NCBI GenBank assembly: GCA_009617715.1
Contig: VTFK01000052.1
Location: 186,001 to 250,000, forward strand
From: Plectrocnemia conspersa
Taxonomy: Eukaryota > Arthropoda > Insecta > Trichoptera > Polycentropodidae
DNA length: 64,000 nucleotides
Reading direction: 5' to 3'
The notes beneath the pieces are model-generated. The model saw nothing but the letters and a program-made list of their open reading frames with translations, did not search any database and was not told the origin of the DNA. The first letter of the stretch is position 1; every line of letters starts with the position of its first letter. The position numbers were made by a program, and so were the translations under genes. Shown in pieces: positions 46,421-61,334 of this stretch.

Positions 46421-48489
46421 CTTTATTGTAAAACATTAGCCTTAGGACTTAGAAGTTACAACAAAAATTAAAACAGTATTTTTTATATGCAAAAGAGTAG
46501 TAGTCGTTTTTCATTTACATATAATATATGCTTATATGTATCTACATACTAATAATTATTATTAAAATTTAAACAAATTAAGGATTAAAATGTAATGCAA
46601 ATAAATTGGGATCAATCTTAGGTTTTAATTTATTGCAAAAATTATCCAAATTTTTCTAAGCAATGTATTATTAATATCAATATAAAATAATAAATTAAAA
46701 ATAAGGAATATTTAATTTCACTTTAGGTTACACAAAATATACCCAAATACGTAAAATATTTTTTGAAACAGATTATTAATATGCATTATCAAGTTTATTT
46801 TATTTTATTTAACCACAAAATGACATTTCATGATAATAAAAAAATATAGGTTATCGATAGTCCTTTTCTGTAAAAATACATTTTTTTATCTTGTAGTTTT
46901 TGATTTTTTTTTTTATTGAATTAAGAGTGAATTAAGAGAATCTTAGCAGCCCTTAAAATTGTAATGAAAAATACAAACGAATAATATTTTTATCATGTAC
47001 AGGTATATTAGAAACCTTTTATAAAAAAAAAAAGATTTAATTATTAAACAAATCCAATTGATCCAAAATGACAGATCATGATATCATAGTGACAATTTTG
47101 AATATGTTTTATACATTATGATGAAATTTGTAGACCTCTTGAAATAGAACAACCAAATCAATGAGCACTTCTGTAAGCATATTTTTATTCATTTCATAAT
47201 AAAAATTAATAGTTGTTCTTGGTCTAGAAAAGGTCATGGAATAACATTTTTTGCCCTTGAATGGTAATCTTTTATTTAATTATATACATTTATGCTAATA
47301 TAAATTAGAATTTTCTTTATAATTATTATTAAAAAGTATACCTGAATATTATTAAAAATTCGACTATCTATAAAATAATTGCAATTCGTTCATATAGGCT
47401 GCTGAGTTGCAGCCCTCTCTATATATAATCATTATTCCTGTTTTAAATATGTTTATGTATGTAACTTATCAGCTTAACTTGATAAATTATTTTTGTCTAG
47501 TATAATATTTTATATAGTACTAATCTTTGACCTTTAATTAATGCAGCCCTACTATTTCACATTTATTGATATTTAAGCAAAGATAATATTTATTATATAA
47601 ATGTTGATGCACGAGTTATTTTTTATTAAATATTTATTAGTGCACATCTTGACTACACATTGCGATATTTAAAAAAAATTGGACCCCAAATTTTAAGATG
47701 GCACAATTTTTCCTAATTTAAGTTTAAGTAAATAAATAGATATTATTTATTATTGTATCGACTAAATATTATTTATTTTTATTACAATTTTAAAACACAC
47801 GTATGTATAACATAATTGATTTTTAAAAAATTGCATATATTAGGCCAAATTTCTTGAACTAAAAGGGTTGTGCAGTATTTACGTATTATTTATTGTTTAT
47901 TATTTACATCAGCATTTATAGATCAAATTTAATTATTGTTACTTTTAACATAACTTGAAATAAATAGGTATACGAGAGATAAGTCTCTTAGAAATAAATA
48001 GTATTGCAATATATTAAAATTAATATTAAATTTCCAATAATTAAAATAAAACAATATCAATGAATCAGATCTCAATCAATATGTTGCATTTTAAAACAAG
48101 CAGATTTACAATTTTCTACGCATAAACTGATTTCGGATAATTGTAACTGATAATTAATTTAATTTTTTTTATTGGAATAAATTGCCAAGTGGTGCTCTGA
48201 CCTTTGGTATAAAAATTTAGGAGGCATCCAGAAGCAGTAAAATTTAAAAAATGGTTTTTTAAAACGCTCGAATTTTCTAAGATATTTTCTTGTATAATTA
48301 ATAAAAGGGTTTTATTTGAAATAAATATTTAAAATAATAAATATATCGAAACAATAATTTTCAGAGTATTCGAATGCTTTGGTTTTGCTAATCAATTACC
48401 ATATTGAATCATGCGAGCGGTACTTTTTCGGGCAATTAATTAAAATTAAAATAATAATGTCAATACCAGTATTGACTGTATTTCTCTTA

Positions 48490-49425
48490 GTAATACCAGT
48501 ATTATTGCAATCCCTATTAATAATATACCTGTGTTTCTTCATATTGTTTTATTTACATAATTACAATATTCCTTAAATTTAAATTTGTTATCTAAAATTA
48601 CACTATTTTATCAATTATTTATATAATAGAGTTATATGTCACTATTTTTATACTATCAATCATATATTTTGTTTTATTCTCATTTAGTTAAAGTACATTA
48701 TTTTTAACTTATTCAGGTAATTTTGTATTTTATCTATTGAATTTTTCACGCCATTTATTTGAGCTATTCTTAATGCTTTGACTAGCACATCTTTACAATA
48801 TTGGTTTTTCAACCATTTTTTATTTACAACTTTATATTCTACTCATTTTATTTATAATATTTAAAATATTTTATACGTTTTATATCTTCTCTTGAAAGCA
48901 TTTTTAACATCATCATTAAACCACGGTTTTAGGTTAAATCGATATTCTATTGTAAAATCACATTAACTTTTTTTTAACTATTCACAATATACTTAAAAAT
49001 ATTGTTCCATATTATATTATCTACTTTTCAGTCACATTTTTGTAGCTCTCTTTTTAATTTGGTAAAATATATTTTAATAATAACTCAATATTTTTCTACT
49101 GTAATTATAAAATGTTTTTATAAATAATTCATTGTATTCTTCTACTATTAATAAAAATTCAATCTATTAATGTGTTTCAGTTATTTGTTGTCCGTGTACT
49201 TTCATTAACGCATTGTCGTAAACCGAATATATTTGCCTATTTTTCTACTTTTGCAGTATAAAAATCCTTACACCTGTTCCAATTAAAATGCAAATTTCCA
49301 ATTAAAATGCTATCCATAATATTATCAAAGTTCCATTCTGAAATACTATTTATGTATTCCAAGAACACTATTTGGCAATCTATATGCTAAACAGAGTTTT
49401 TCTACGAAATTTTATACCATGATGG
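48490..49425 (-). mobile_element. Main LINE family, internally deleted copy
   Basis: The left part (48490-48715) matches the region corresponding to 40575-40805 of the long copy. At about 48715 it jumps directly to sequence corresponding to about 41845 onward (TTTTTCACGCCATTTATTTG...CTTTGAC). It therefore lacks roughly 1 kb containing most of the reverse transcriptase. It extends further 5' than the long copy: near 49260-49420 the minus strand encodes endonuclease words such as EYINSISEWNFDNIMDSILI followed by GNLHFNWN, matching a GDFN.(D/N)W motif. All frames are broken. Confidence 0.7.
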
Positions 49426-51526
<2,101 letters not shown>

Positions 51527-52850
51527 ATAATTTTAAACGACTAATAGCTTAATTACATAGCTTGTTTTTGTGTGAGAGTTAATTTAAAGCCATAGTAGAT
51601 TATTAACTTTAAATTTATATAATAATAAAAAAAAACACAATGCAATATATTAAAATTAAACATTAATATAAAAATAATTATATTAATTAAAAATAAAAAA
51701 ATATTCGTCAGAAAAATAATCTGAACTTTCTGATAAACACTAGATTCATATCATTTCTGATTTCATTCATGGCGATGTCGTTTATTCTGTAAATATTCTT
51801 AACCTCTATTGTGTTTCAACAGACATTTTTCGATTTGCTGGCAGCCATACTATTTCACTACCAACTTCTATCACTAATATTTTTTTAACTGATACCAATG
51901 TCATCTCGACATTTTTATATACACATACACTTTAATCGAAGACTATATTTTTTTATTAGGTTAAGATCAGGTGATAAGGTGGCAGACTTAACACGCTATG
52001 GTATTTTATTTTGTAATATCGGTAGTACCGAAGATACATTTCTGGGCCAATACCGGTATTACTGGTATCGGTACTAGCGGTATTTCAATCCACTTTAATA
52101 CACTTGAGATAGTGTGCGAAACAAAGGGTTCCGTCACATAAGTATCGATCATACCTAGTTATTACAGAAGTAATTGGGACACGCAAACAGCCGGTGCTTT
52201 TTTTCTTTCTGCTTTCTGCTTAACTATGTATGTTAGTAGAGAACGCTCTGAAAAAATTCCATATGTACATAAGTTGAGTGCGTGTGAATCGTTGCAGCCG
52301 CCATAGAGTGGCGCCAGCATATTTGTGCCACTTATCCCTTGACCTATTCTACCGCAAAATACATATTCTGATCAAAAAGTATCGTAACTAATTTTCATAA
52401 TTGGCTAAAAACTGCATTGCCTTATACATTCTGTATAAAGCAATGTTATAAACAAATATCAAAGCCATTTTTTTTGGATATATGTGTACATCAGTCTTAT
52501 TTATATCGTAAAAAACAATAGTTTAACTGAAATACATCTGAAAGTTAAAAGAATGCTGAATTTGTTTCGGTAAAAAGAAAATTTCTCTCTGTAATATAAA
52601 TATATGTATCTGATCTAAAACTACTACTTATTGTTATCTAAAAATTTATGTAACATATTTATAAAGAGATAAAAATCCATCAGACTTAGATAAATAAAGG
52701 TATTATTTACCCATTCCATAAAACATACTCAGAGGGTAAATATATGGAGCCATAAAGAAGAGAAATAAGTGTTATATTAGAAATAGCAATATGTATAAAA
52801 GAGAGGGTGTCTCCACTATCATTCGTGATGGAAGTCATGAATGAACGTTG
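51527..52850. other. A+T-rich stretch, no gene seen
   Basis: No coding region. A patch at 52048-52090 contains repeated GGTAT/GGTAC words, partly palindromic (TACCGGTA), similar in flavour to some hAT subterminal repeats. A G+C-richer patch lies at 52285-52320. Confidence 0.45.
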
Positions 52851-52859
52851 CTTGAATGA

Positions 52860-53060
52860 ATTTAATTTTACCAAACAATTGCTGGATAATAAATCAGATG
52901 GTCGAAGATCGGCATAAAGACCAAGATTTCAGTGATTATATTAAGTAACGAAAATGGCCATTACAGCTAGAGTCAATAGCTGAAGAATCCAGGCAACGGA
53001 AGAACTAAGGAAATCCTTGAGGGAGGCGTAGATTCATCTTGAGTTGTTGTGCCAAAAATT
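52860..53060 (+). pseudogene. C-terminal scrap of a LINE protein
   Basis: After SDGRRSA, a stop, RPRFQ and further shifts, the sequence reads ITARVNS...RIQATEELRKSLREA and a stop-broken IHLELL. This resembles the GRRSRGRPK.RW.D....DL......W...A.DR..WR....EA..H.GL ending of many non-LTR retrotransposon proteins. A short A+T-rich tail follows. It could belong to the second LINE family or to an RTE-like element. The assignment rests on this tail motif only. Confidence 0.45.
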
Positions 53061-53569
53061 AATAAATAAATTGTGATTTAAGCAAAATTATGTCATACAT
53101 TTTTTTATAAAAATTGTAATATGCTTTGAAAAAATATACTGAGATGAGATCAATATATTGTAGTGTTTTTTTTTTAATATAAATTTTTGTGTCACGCGTT
53201 GATATAGAACGGCAGTTGCATCGAGACTGCGATAGTACGCCATCTGCATCGCGTCGCCTGGTATTTTATCTGGCGGCTACTGCTGCCTTCATAGAAATAA
53301 ATATAAATTTGGATATGATTTTATTTTGTCTTACATTTTTTTGTAAAATAAATCCATTTTAATTTTGCAACCCTAAAAAAATATATTTGAATATAATAAT
53401 TCACATTACAATAAAAATTAAATTTATAAAAAATTACAAAAATGACAAACACCTATGGTGCATAATATAAAGGTTTTAAATTTATGCACATTTCCGTTTT
53501 TTTGCCAAAAATTCTCAATATTGATAATGTTTTCTCAAGTTGAACCAAAAATGATTTTTCGCCTTTTAG

Positions 53570-54085
53570 CAGCTTGTGCTTTACTTTCTTCACTTTGATT
53601 CAGTCAATGAAGCCATAATCGAGGACGCTACAAGCTAGCGTATCGTACAGAACACGAATCGTCAATAAAATATTTAAAAGATACGCGCTCCGCATAATGA
53701 AGACGAGTATCATCGACGCCTTATAACAAATTTTGGCCATGTGCATACAAAGTTTTTATTTTTCAAAACATCGGCGAAAATATTTTTGCTTAAAACAAAG
53801 AGCCCAGATTAAATCCCTGTGGTACTACAGAATGCGCAAAATACTCATCGAAGCGATACTTACAATAGCTCACATACTGACTTTATAGTAACTAGAAAAT
53901 AACTAACAAGACCGTTCAAGAAACCAAAGTTGTTTAACATCTGAAAAAGTATCTCATGACTCGATATAGACTACTTCGACCAGGATTTTGTCACTGCTTT
54001 CGATAGAAACAAGAGCTTAGTGACGGTGGAACGACGCGGAAGAAACTCTTGCTGTCGGTCTACTAGCGCTTGACAGTGATTGTGA
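53570..54085 (-). pseudogene. Second LINE family, reverse transcriptase fragment (minus strand)
   Basis: Minus-strand pieces include RRSTVTNLL-like sequence near 54020, SHEILFQMLNNFGFLNGLVS then YFLVTIKSVCEL (53870-53970), and a VPQGFNLGSLF-like block near 53810-53830. These match the SGFR..RST..NLL, KAFD..(N/S)H..L..KL...GF and GVPQGS.LGPLLF motifs in order. The left edge matches the right edge of the 44340-44870 copy in opposite orientation. Stops and frameshifts make it inactive. Confidence 0.65.
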
Positions 54086-54089
54086 TATT

Positions 54090-56740
54090 GATTTTGCTGT
54101 TGCTAATAATTTAACATTAATGAATTAATTTAAGCTATTAGAATTATACATTTTTAAAATAGTAAAAAAATAAACTAATAATGTTAATCGCGTTTTGATT
54201 TATATTCTTATTTAAAGAATTTATTCTCCGTATCTAGTATCTTTAATATTCTGAAATTGTATTTTTATGTCACACTTTAAGACGTTCTTAAAATGATAAT
54301 ATGAATAACCTTTCGTCAGTATTTTAATAATGCAGTAATAATATTAAATCTTGTTTTGATAATTTCATTATCTTTTTAATAAAATTTAGTTGCAAGGTTT
54401 TTTATTTTACTAAGTATTCATATACCTTATTTTTTATATTTATATTATCATATACCACACTGTATCGTAATCTTTTGTAACATAAGTATCTAAAGACAAA
54501 CAACGCGATATTTAGTCTCCTAGTCTAAGAAACTCATCTTGAAATATTCGATCTTATTTCATTTTTGACAATAAAAATAATATTTAATTTATGATTTTAT
54601 TTTATCAAAACAAGCTGCTTACCAAGCTCTCCATTGATTTATATAATGTATAAACATACAGTTGATTGTTTCGCGTGAGTTCTACTAGCCTTATTCCAGC
54701 CAAACAGATATTTTACTTATTCACATGGACATGGTTAGTGCCTTCATCAAATATAAACGGACATATGAGCTGCCATTGATTGACAGTGACTGCAGTGATT
54801 GAATGCCCACACATTTAAAAAAAAAAATTTTTTATTCAATATGTATTTAACCCTTCTGCGTGCCGTGGGAATATCTTTTCACAGTGACTTATTTTAACAT
54901 CTTCTTCGCAAACACAATGCGACAAAGACCTGTTTTATTACACATATTATAACTTTTATTTTTATCTGTTTGTGTGAAATGAAAAGGACCGTTTTTTCAA
55001 GTTACAATTCAAAATCAAATTGTATAAAATATATTATATAAGATTAACTCTATATTCCTGCAGCTGTATTCATCCATATGCAGATATAAAATGTACTGCT
55101 CTATATGTTTATTATTTATATGTATATGAGTTAGTCGTAGTGCGTATATGATCACTATTCGTTCAAATATCGTTAGTTATATTTATCGTTCAGCAAGCAA
55201 ATAACAATTCCCTTTTGTAAATTTTTCTTTTTGGATAACATTTACAGTGCGTAAAAATAAAAACAATTGTTCACGTGGCAGAAAATTATTGTATAAATGA
55301 TTCACGTGGCAGAACATTATTTTGTTGTTGTATTGGCCTACCCATTCAATTTTTAGAAGGGTAGCAAAAGACTCATTTTTACAGCTTCTTGGTTTGTTTG
55401 ATGAATACGTCATAAAATAATTTAAATTTCTACGTAAAATAGATATGGTTTCAAGCTGTATGATGAAATGCTCCCGAACAAAGGAGATTTCGCTGTTTAT
55501 ATAATTATGTTAATTACTAGTTATAACATCTAATTTTAAAATTAAGTATGAAAGGCTATGATTTCATAAATCAATAATATAATATATAACATTATGTGCC
55601 ATAGGTTTGATATATAACTAGTCCATACAATTATGCACCCTTTGACCGATCCAAATTAAATTTTACCTAGTTACCAACTGTGGAACGTGCATATAATTTG
55701 CTACGCATTTCTCTCCCTAACTAACAAGCTATTCAGCAACAATAAAAAATATATATTTCACCCTAATTTAATAAGCAAATACATTTTAATACCTATACTA
55801 CTTTTTAGTGTAAATATTTTTTATAAAATAAATTATGTACATACATGATTAAAATTTTTATACTATTACACTTTTACAGCATGATTACTACTAAACAGAA
55901 AATTTTTTTTGTAAAATAAAATATTAATTTGTGCGCGATCTGCAATGCATGGCGTGGCACTTCATCTGGTTTTATTTGCCTCTGAAACCCAAGTCAGGAC
56001 TCATTGTTTGCGCACCACAATCATAGAAGACAGGGATATCCGACGAATCGTTAAAATGAAAAGCGTTTCTCATAACAAAGTCAAAAATCTCAAAGTATTT
56101 TCCGCAGACGACGTTTACGTGTAGTGTAATATGTTTACCTCTTATTTACGAAAGTTTATGCAACCTCAACGTTCCTACTGAGATCGTAAAATATTTTGCT
56201 GTTAAATGAGAGCAAGAATATAATATGGCATTTTTCAACACTGAAATGCAGACGTTTGACAAAAGCCACGGAAAATCAAAGTCACTCAGTAGAGAGAAAA
56301 TATCGACTTACAAAAAATATTGAGCATCTTAACTTCCATATTTATATCGTTATAACTTATTTAAGAAATCGACAAATCAAAGGGTAATAAAAATAGGCAT
56401 AATGTTCTTTCGTAAACTACTGAATATATGAAAGTCAATCGAATCAAATAACAGCTAACCGCCTAGGTTTTTTTTTTTGCAAAACTTATCTTTTATAGTG
56501 AATTCCCTATAACTTGTAAAACAATTTAGATATTTTATTGAAATTAAATATGTAGCTTCCTTATGATTTTTTGCATAAATATATTGAGGCATACATTTTG
56601 CAAATTTATATGACGTAAACAGGATTTAGGAATTACACACAGATAAAAATATGCATTTTATAATCAAAGGAACGCAGTCTAAACTATCGACCGAAACGTA
56701 CCGCGAAAATTGCTCTTCTCTCAGTGATTTTTAATCGCCC
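54090..56740. other. A+T-rich stretch, no firm gene
   Basis: The 76-codon minus frame at 55183-55413 contains a tandem near-repeat (TTCACGTGGCAGAA, twice, 55270-55315) and matches no family. A G+C-richer patch at 55930-56120 is unexplained. The frame at 56196-56387 lacks an ATG start. A piggyBac-like terminus is listed separately at 54847. Confidence 0.4.
54847..54880. mobile_element. Possible piggyBac-like left terminus
   Basis: TTAACCCTTCTGCGTGCCGT begins at 54847. TTAA followed by CCCTTC and a G+C-rich start is typical of piggyBac-like ends. The fragment of a possible piggyBac protein at 57.3 kb lies to the right, but no matching right end was found, so linkage is unproven. Confidence 0.3.
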
Positions 56741-56744
56741 CAAG

Positions 56745-56927
56745 ATGGACGAAAGCTATGAAACATTTTTGGATATTTTTAAGACGCATTGTCCAACAAC
56801 CCCAGTGATGTGCGAAAGTGATTTTAATTCAAGTGTACGTGAACATAGACCGCGTGTGTTTAATTTACTTTCATTCAGTGATAGTGAGTGTGAATTTGAT
56901 CCAATGATCAATTTGAAGGTATTCTAA
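56745..56927 (+). CDS. Short ORF with good start context, possible first exon
   Basis: An ATG in a favourable context (CCCAAGATGGAC) opens a 60-codon frame starting MDESYETFLDIFKTHCPTTP. It is acidic, with LLSFSDSECEFDP near its end. The composition looks protein-like. The frame stops soon after AAG/GTATTC at about 56916, which could be a splice donor. It may be the start of an element-encoded protein (acidic N-termini occur in piggyBac transposases) or of a host gene. No family is recognised. Confidence 0.3.
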   Translation: MDESYETFLDIFKTHCPTTPVMCESDFNSSVREHRPRVFNLLSFSDSECEFDPMINLKVF

Positions 56928-57309
56928 GGGAACAAATTTTTCTCATTATTAGTAAAAACATCGAAGAAGTGGCAGATTTTTTTATAGGCAAACATCTCAC
57001 AAATACAAAAATATATAAAAAAACGCACAGTAAGTAAACTGAAAAAGTGGTTTAGTTGACTTATTATAATGACTTTGGTTCATAAGTTCAATGAACCCTA
57101 TAATTTTAAACATATAATCGACTGTAATAAATATTTATATGAAGTGTTGATCGCTTAGTTACATATTATTTCAAAAAACAATGGAATAAACAAAAGAAGT
57201 TGTTTTTTTCATTTAATTCAGTGTGCATTGTTTTATTCGTTTGGTGTCTATCTAAATTTGTATCGGAACAGTAAAATTAAATTTAAAGATATTTTTTGAG
57301 TTCTGTATA

Positions 57310-57540
57310 ATCTAGCGATTCGGAAGATATTTCACCGGTTTCTCCCACATCTTTTCGTGCCCGTGTTGTTGATCCACTAGAGAGGCTCTCGGATAAGCTA
57401 AAAAATCATTACCCAATAAAGATAAAAAGTGTAGTGAAATATGTGAGAAGAAAATGTCGTGTCTGTTCTGAATACGGAATCAGGAAATTTCTTTTCATAT
57501 TGATGAATGTTTTTATTCAAATCAAAAAATAGTGAAGTGA
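57310..57540 (+). pseudogene. Possible piggyBac-like transposase C-terminus
   Basis: Reading from TCTAGCGATTCGG near 57311, the frame gives SSDSEDISPVSPTSFRARVV, then DPLERLSDKLKNHYPIKIKS and RRKCRVCSEYGIRK. A one-base shift continues SFHIDECFYSNQKIVK and a stop. The RL...L..H.P..I.......RRC.VC...G.RK...........CF pattern matches the end of piggyBac-type transposases, where a Cys-rich domain binds the element ends. The usual second Cys pair is not visible, and the catalytic domain is missing upstream. Assignment is tentative. Confidence 0.45.
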
Positions 57541-57544
57541 GTGA

Positions 57545-58365
57545 GATAAAAAAGTGTAAATGATAAAAATAAATATAGTGTAGTTCATAAGTGTAGTGAT
57601 AAAAATAAATGTGCCCGTGAGAGTTGTAAGCAGAAAAAGGACGCAGAAAAATTTGGTAAGTGCAAATTATATTATATTTTAAACGGATATTTTTTATAAA
57701 TCTTACATAGAAAATTAAATTTTAAATAACTCGTTTATAAACATTGCCACTATTTTCAATTTATACAAAGTATCAGGAATAAAAAATACGTATATATTCG
57801 TTTATGATTTTATTCCTCAGAGATTATTTTAAGCGCAATAATATTTTTTTTCAATTATTTCATAATCAATTAATATATCCGAATTTTAGCTTTTTTCCCC
57901 TAATTTCTTAATTTATGAATCATTGCGATTTTAAAATAACAAATGTTCCTAAGTTAATGGATACTATTTTTTGGAAGTTCTTTGATTACTGTGTTATCTT
58001 ATTTATTTACAAATACCGTAACGATTTTACTTTTTAATTTTGCAATAACATACAGATTTGTATGTTGAAAAACTTTTGTTAATTCATCTACCGGTAAATT
58101 TCGATTTAAATTGATTGGATTGGTTTTATGTCTACCTAGCTAGACAGTTTGACCCTCAAATTTATTAATAATTAAGGAGCGTAACATAAAATACTTTTTA
58201 TATGAAATAAATAATTATGGTTCATAAATTTCATACAAAAAATTCACGTGCCACAAAAAGGCGACGTCTCATTGGGATAAGACGACTGTTTTTACAATAA
58301 CTTGATTTTTTTATTTATTAGTACCTATAAATAGTATACTATGATCTCTGATTATCATATAGAGC
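57545..58365. other. A+T-rich stretch with short repeats and a splice-like site
   Basis: GTGTAGTGATAAAAATAAAT-like words repeat at 57555-57610. A strong donor-like sequence, TTTG/GTAAGTGC, occurs at 57652-57663 after a small Cys/Lys-rich frame (NKCARESCKQKKDAEKF). There is no other coding signal. Confidence 0.35.
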
Positions 58366-58374
58366 AGGGATTAC

Positions 58375-58790
58375 CAACCCTATACCTGCGGACGCCATGT
58401 CGCCCGCAATAAAATCTTATAAAAATTATTTGGCTAGATTTATTTTATTCTTTTGTACGTTTGCGCCTTTGTATTGTTTTCGATCGTGGAGAAAAATTCT
58501 ACCAAATGTAGAAAGTGATTTTTTGGATTCTATCGAGCCTGAAACAAGTAAATGTCTGAATTATGTGAGCTAATGTTGCAAGAGAAAATATTGAGGAGTG
58601 ATTAGAATATGATTGATGTGATCCAGGTTTTCAAATAATGAGCGAATATTATTTCCAATCTGATTCAACCAGAAATGAAAGAAAATAAGACTGAAAGTGA
58701 AAAATATATTATCAATCGCCTTAGTCACAACATGGCGCATTTATTAATTGGAATTCAATATAACGATATAAATAAAAATATATCATATTA
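58375..58790 (+). mobile_element. hAT element remnant, same family as 16.4 kb
   Basis: The left terminus CAGGGATTACCAACCCTATA is a hAT-type end preceded by ATATAGAG as a possible 8-bp flank. From about 58515 the sequence matches the complement of 17160-17420 (shared ATATGAT.(G/C)ATGTGATCCAGGTT and GAGAAAATATTGAGGAG). The transposase frame is broken and the right end was not found. Confidence 0.65.
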
Positions 58791-59320
58791 AATATAATAA
58801 CAAGAAAATATGTACATTTTTCAGTTAGATCTTGAACCTTAGTAGTATTTTATTTGTAATATATTAATAACGTTAGATACGTATTTCGTTTTCATATGGT
58901 ATTGGAAATAAAAAAAATGTTGATGATGAATGAATAACACATCACACATGGTTATGTATATAAAATTCTATCTAATTTCTAATGCATTTGTAATTAACCC
59001 ACTTAATGATAGGAGTGATCATTCTTTTTGTAGTTAACCAACTAAATAATAGAAATGATCATTTTATTTTTTTAATAAATACAGCGTGCAAATTAAAGAT
59101 ATATTTATTATGTTTCTTGTATAATTATGTCGTTCTTTTTTAATTTAAAAAATCTACACTCTCACGGTAATTTTTTTCTTCGCAAAAGTATTTAGTTATC
59201 TGCTAAAGAACTATATGAAAAATTTCGTCACCCCTCGATTCATCGGTTTCGTTTACGCTCTTTCCAAAAAAACATTTTTCATATTTTTTTCGTGGCCTTT
59301 ATGCCTATGCATCTAACGCG
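58791..59320. other. A+T-rich stretch, no gene seen
   Basis: Contains a diverged direct repeat near 58995-59070 (AATTAACCCACTTAATGATA and AGTTAACCAACTAAATAATA, each followed by GAT CATT) and nothing coding. Confidence 0.5.
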
Positions 59321-59325
59321 TAGAG

Positions 59326-60420
59326 CAGAGATTCGCAAACTTATTTGGCTCATCGCCCATTATTTATGAAACCATTTTTATCTCACCTTATAATAAATTA
59401 TAAGCGTAGCTATAGCTATGTCTAATAAAAATATTTATTAAAATAAACTTATTAAATATATATATAAGATTTTTTACAATATTAATAATGACTAACATAC
59501 ATATAATAATTAGGTACTATTAAAATTAGTTTTTAATAAAAATGATAAGCCTAGTGTCTTGATACAACTTCGTCAATGCTAGGCTCCATTTTTGTAAGCT
59601 TTGCATACAAGTTTTTGTGTTATAATCTAACATTATTTATATGTTTAATTACGTAGGGAATTTATTACACAGCCTAAACCTGGATCCCATAGACAATTAG
59701 CTGAACCCCGAAGTCTCTGGGTCAAACTCAAAGAGGTGGCAACCAAAATCATAATTATATAAAATTACTAGAAATTGATATTTATTAATACTGAAAAATA
59801 ATACGCGCCTTAAAATCAACATGAATTTTAATAATCGATTAATTTGAAGCATAGTTCTTGCTAAGACTTAGCTAAAACGTAATAAAGCAAACTGTGCCAA
59901 AAAGTAGCTTTAAAAATATAATAACAGTTTTGGATTATTGAATTTTATAGAAAAGGTAATAGTCTAATTTAAAAAATTGAATCTTAAGCATAATAATAAG
60001 GGTTTGCTTCGTAGAGATAAAAATAAAACATGTGCGACGATTTGTAAACAACATCAAGTAAAAATATATAAATCAATAAAATCCGACAGTCAGCTAACGA
60101 ATTAGAAGGATTAGTGCTTTATCATTTTTTTTAGCCATATATTATTGATGTATGTTTAGTAAGGTTCGATCCTAATCCATAAGTTTCCAAAAAAAGCAAT
60201 AACAATGACAACTTTTATTTTTTACTTTCCACCAAAATTTAATAAATTTGATGTGAAAAATATTTAATTCACTGTACATATAACGTGTTTAAAATAATTT
60301 TGAAAAATGTTGCCTTCTTGGCTCCTTGATTGCCCATCAAATTCTCTCTGGCGCCGCATTGCCCTCCTAAATTCATTTATCGCCCATAAGCAGGGCCGCT
60401 AAGAGCGAACTAGGCCCTGG
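59326..60420. mobile_element. Cluster of hAT-type termini
   Basis: The sequence at 59326 reads CAGAGATTCGCAAACTTATT then TGGCTCATCGCCC, a hAT end. A weak inverted match (AATAAGGGTTTGCTTCG) lies at about 59995-60011. Further on, 60320-60390 contains repeated CGCCC/GCCC words typical of the inner part of the same kind of element. At 60391-60419 CAGGGCC and GGCCCTG form a hairpin that could be another hAT start. Which ends belong together is unclear, and no transposase can be read. Confidence 0.45.
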
Positions 60421-60830
60421 GAAAACAATGATTCCGAGCCGGAATGCAAAATAGTATTTTATATATTTTTTTATTAATTTCTTGAATAAATAACAATAAG
60501 AACGAGTTAATCCTATCTGTGCTACTAATAAATATAAAAATTAGTCATTGTTGCGATGTATTTTCTGAAATAATATTTTATGCGAAATATTTTAATTAGA
60601 AATTAAAAATTATTAAAAATATTAACTCATAATATAAGTCGTGATTTATTTGATGCTCAATGTTGCTATATAGTCAATTTATTTACTGCGCCTAACATTT
60701 TTTTAAATATTTTTTTTTATTGTTTGTGTTTGTTAACTCCAATTTAATCTAAAACTGCTGTCATATGGTATGCGATTAAATTTAAAACATTTAAAATACT
60801 TTTATTTATATCACAGGCGTTGTTATCCTG

Positions 60831-61080
60831 CTGAGATTCTCAAAGGTATATCACTATATTTGAGGTTCTAAGTTTAATCTAAGTGATAATGTAGTGCACA
60901 ATTCTCAAAGAAATCATTTCTTAATTTTCACATATCAATCTTTCTATTTATCGAAACTGGCTTCCATTTTTAGATTAGAAAATATAATTTCAATAATATA
61001 AAAAGTCACTTCTGAGAACGGGCAGCTCTCAGCAGACCTGCCGACTAGTGAGCGATATTTCCCACTTTGAGAACCTCTTG
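60831..61080. mobile_element. Short hAT-like MITE
   Basis: CTGAGATTCTCAAAG at the left pairs with CTTTGAGAACCTCTTG at the right (complement CAAGAGGTTCTCAAAG), the common CAGAGGTTCTCAAA-type hAT terminus. Length is about 250 bases with no coding capacity. The flanking 8-mers do not match, so the ends are diverged or the pairing is imperfect. Confidence 0.5.
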
Positions 61081-61334
61081 TGTAGAAGATCAATGCTCAT
61101 GAAAATCTTTTATTGTAGTCGTAGAGTCGTTGGGCCAAGAATCTGAGCTTTTGATATAGCACGGTTGATATTTGAGTACGTCTTGTGTTATATCTGTGTT
61201 GATGCACATCTTGATTTTACATTCCAATATTATTAAAATAATATGCAGCAAAATTTATAATGACAGAATTTTTACAAAATAGACAATTTATACGAAATTG
61301 GTGTTATATGAATTTGATATACCAAGGCCTTTAA

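Larger units (their letters stand above)
45100..48485. other. A+T-rich stretch, no gene seen
   Basis: No coding region. The frame at 45949-46191 is probably chance. It contains the G-rich hairpin at 45782-45807 and the second copy of the 45-base repeat at 46376-46420, listed separately. Confidence 0.5.

Noticed and set aside
52048..52090. GGTATT/GGTATC palindromic patch as a transposon terminus
   Set aside because: No partner inverted copy or duplication was found nearby, and the similarity to known subterminal repeats is only impressionistic.
57555..57610. Short tandem repeat as a functional array
   Set aside because: Only two or three imperfect units of simple sequence, not distinguishable from background.
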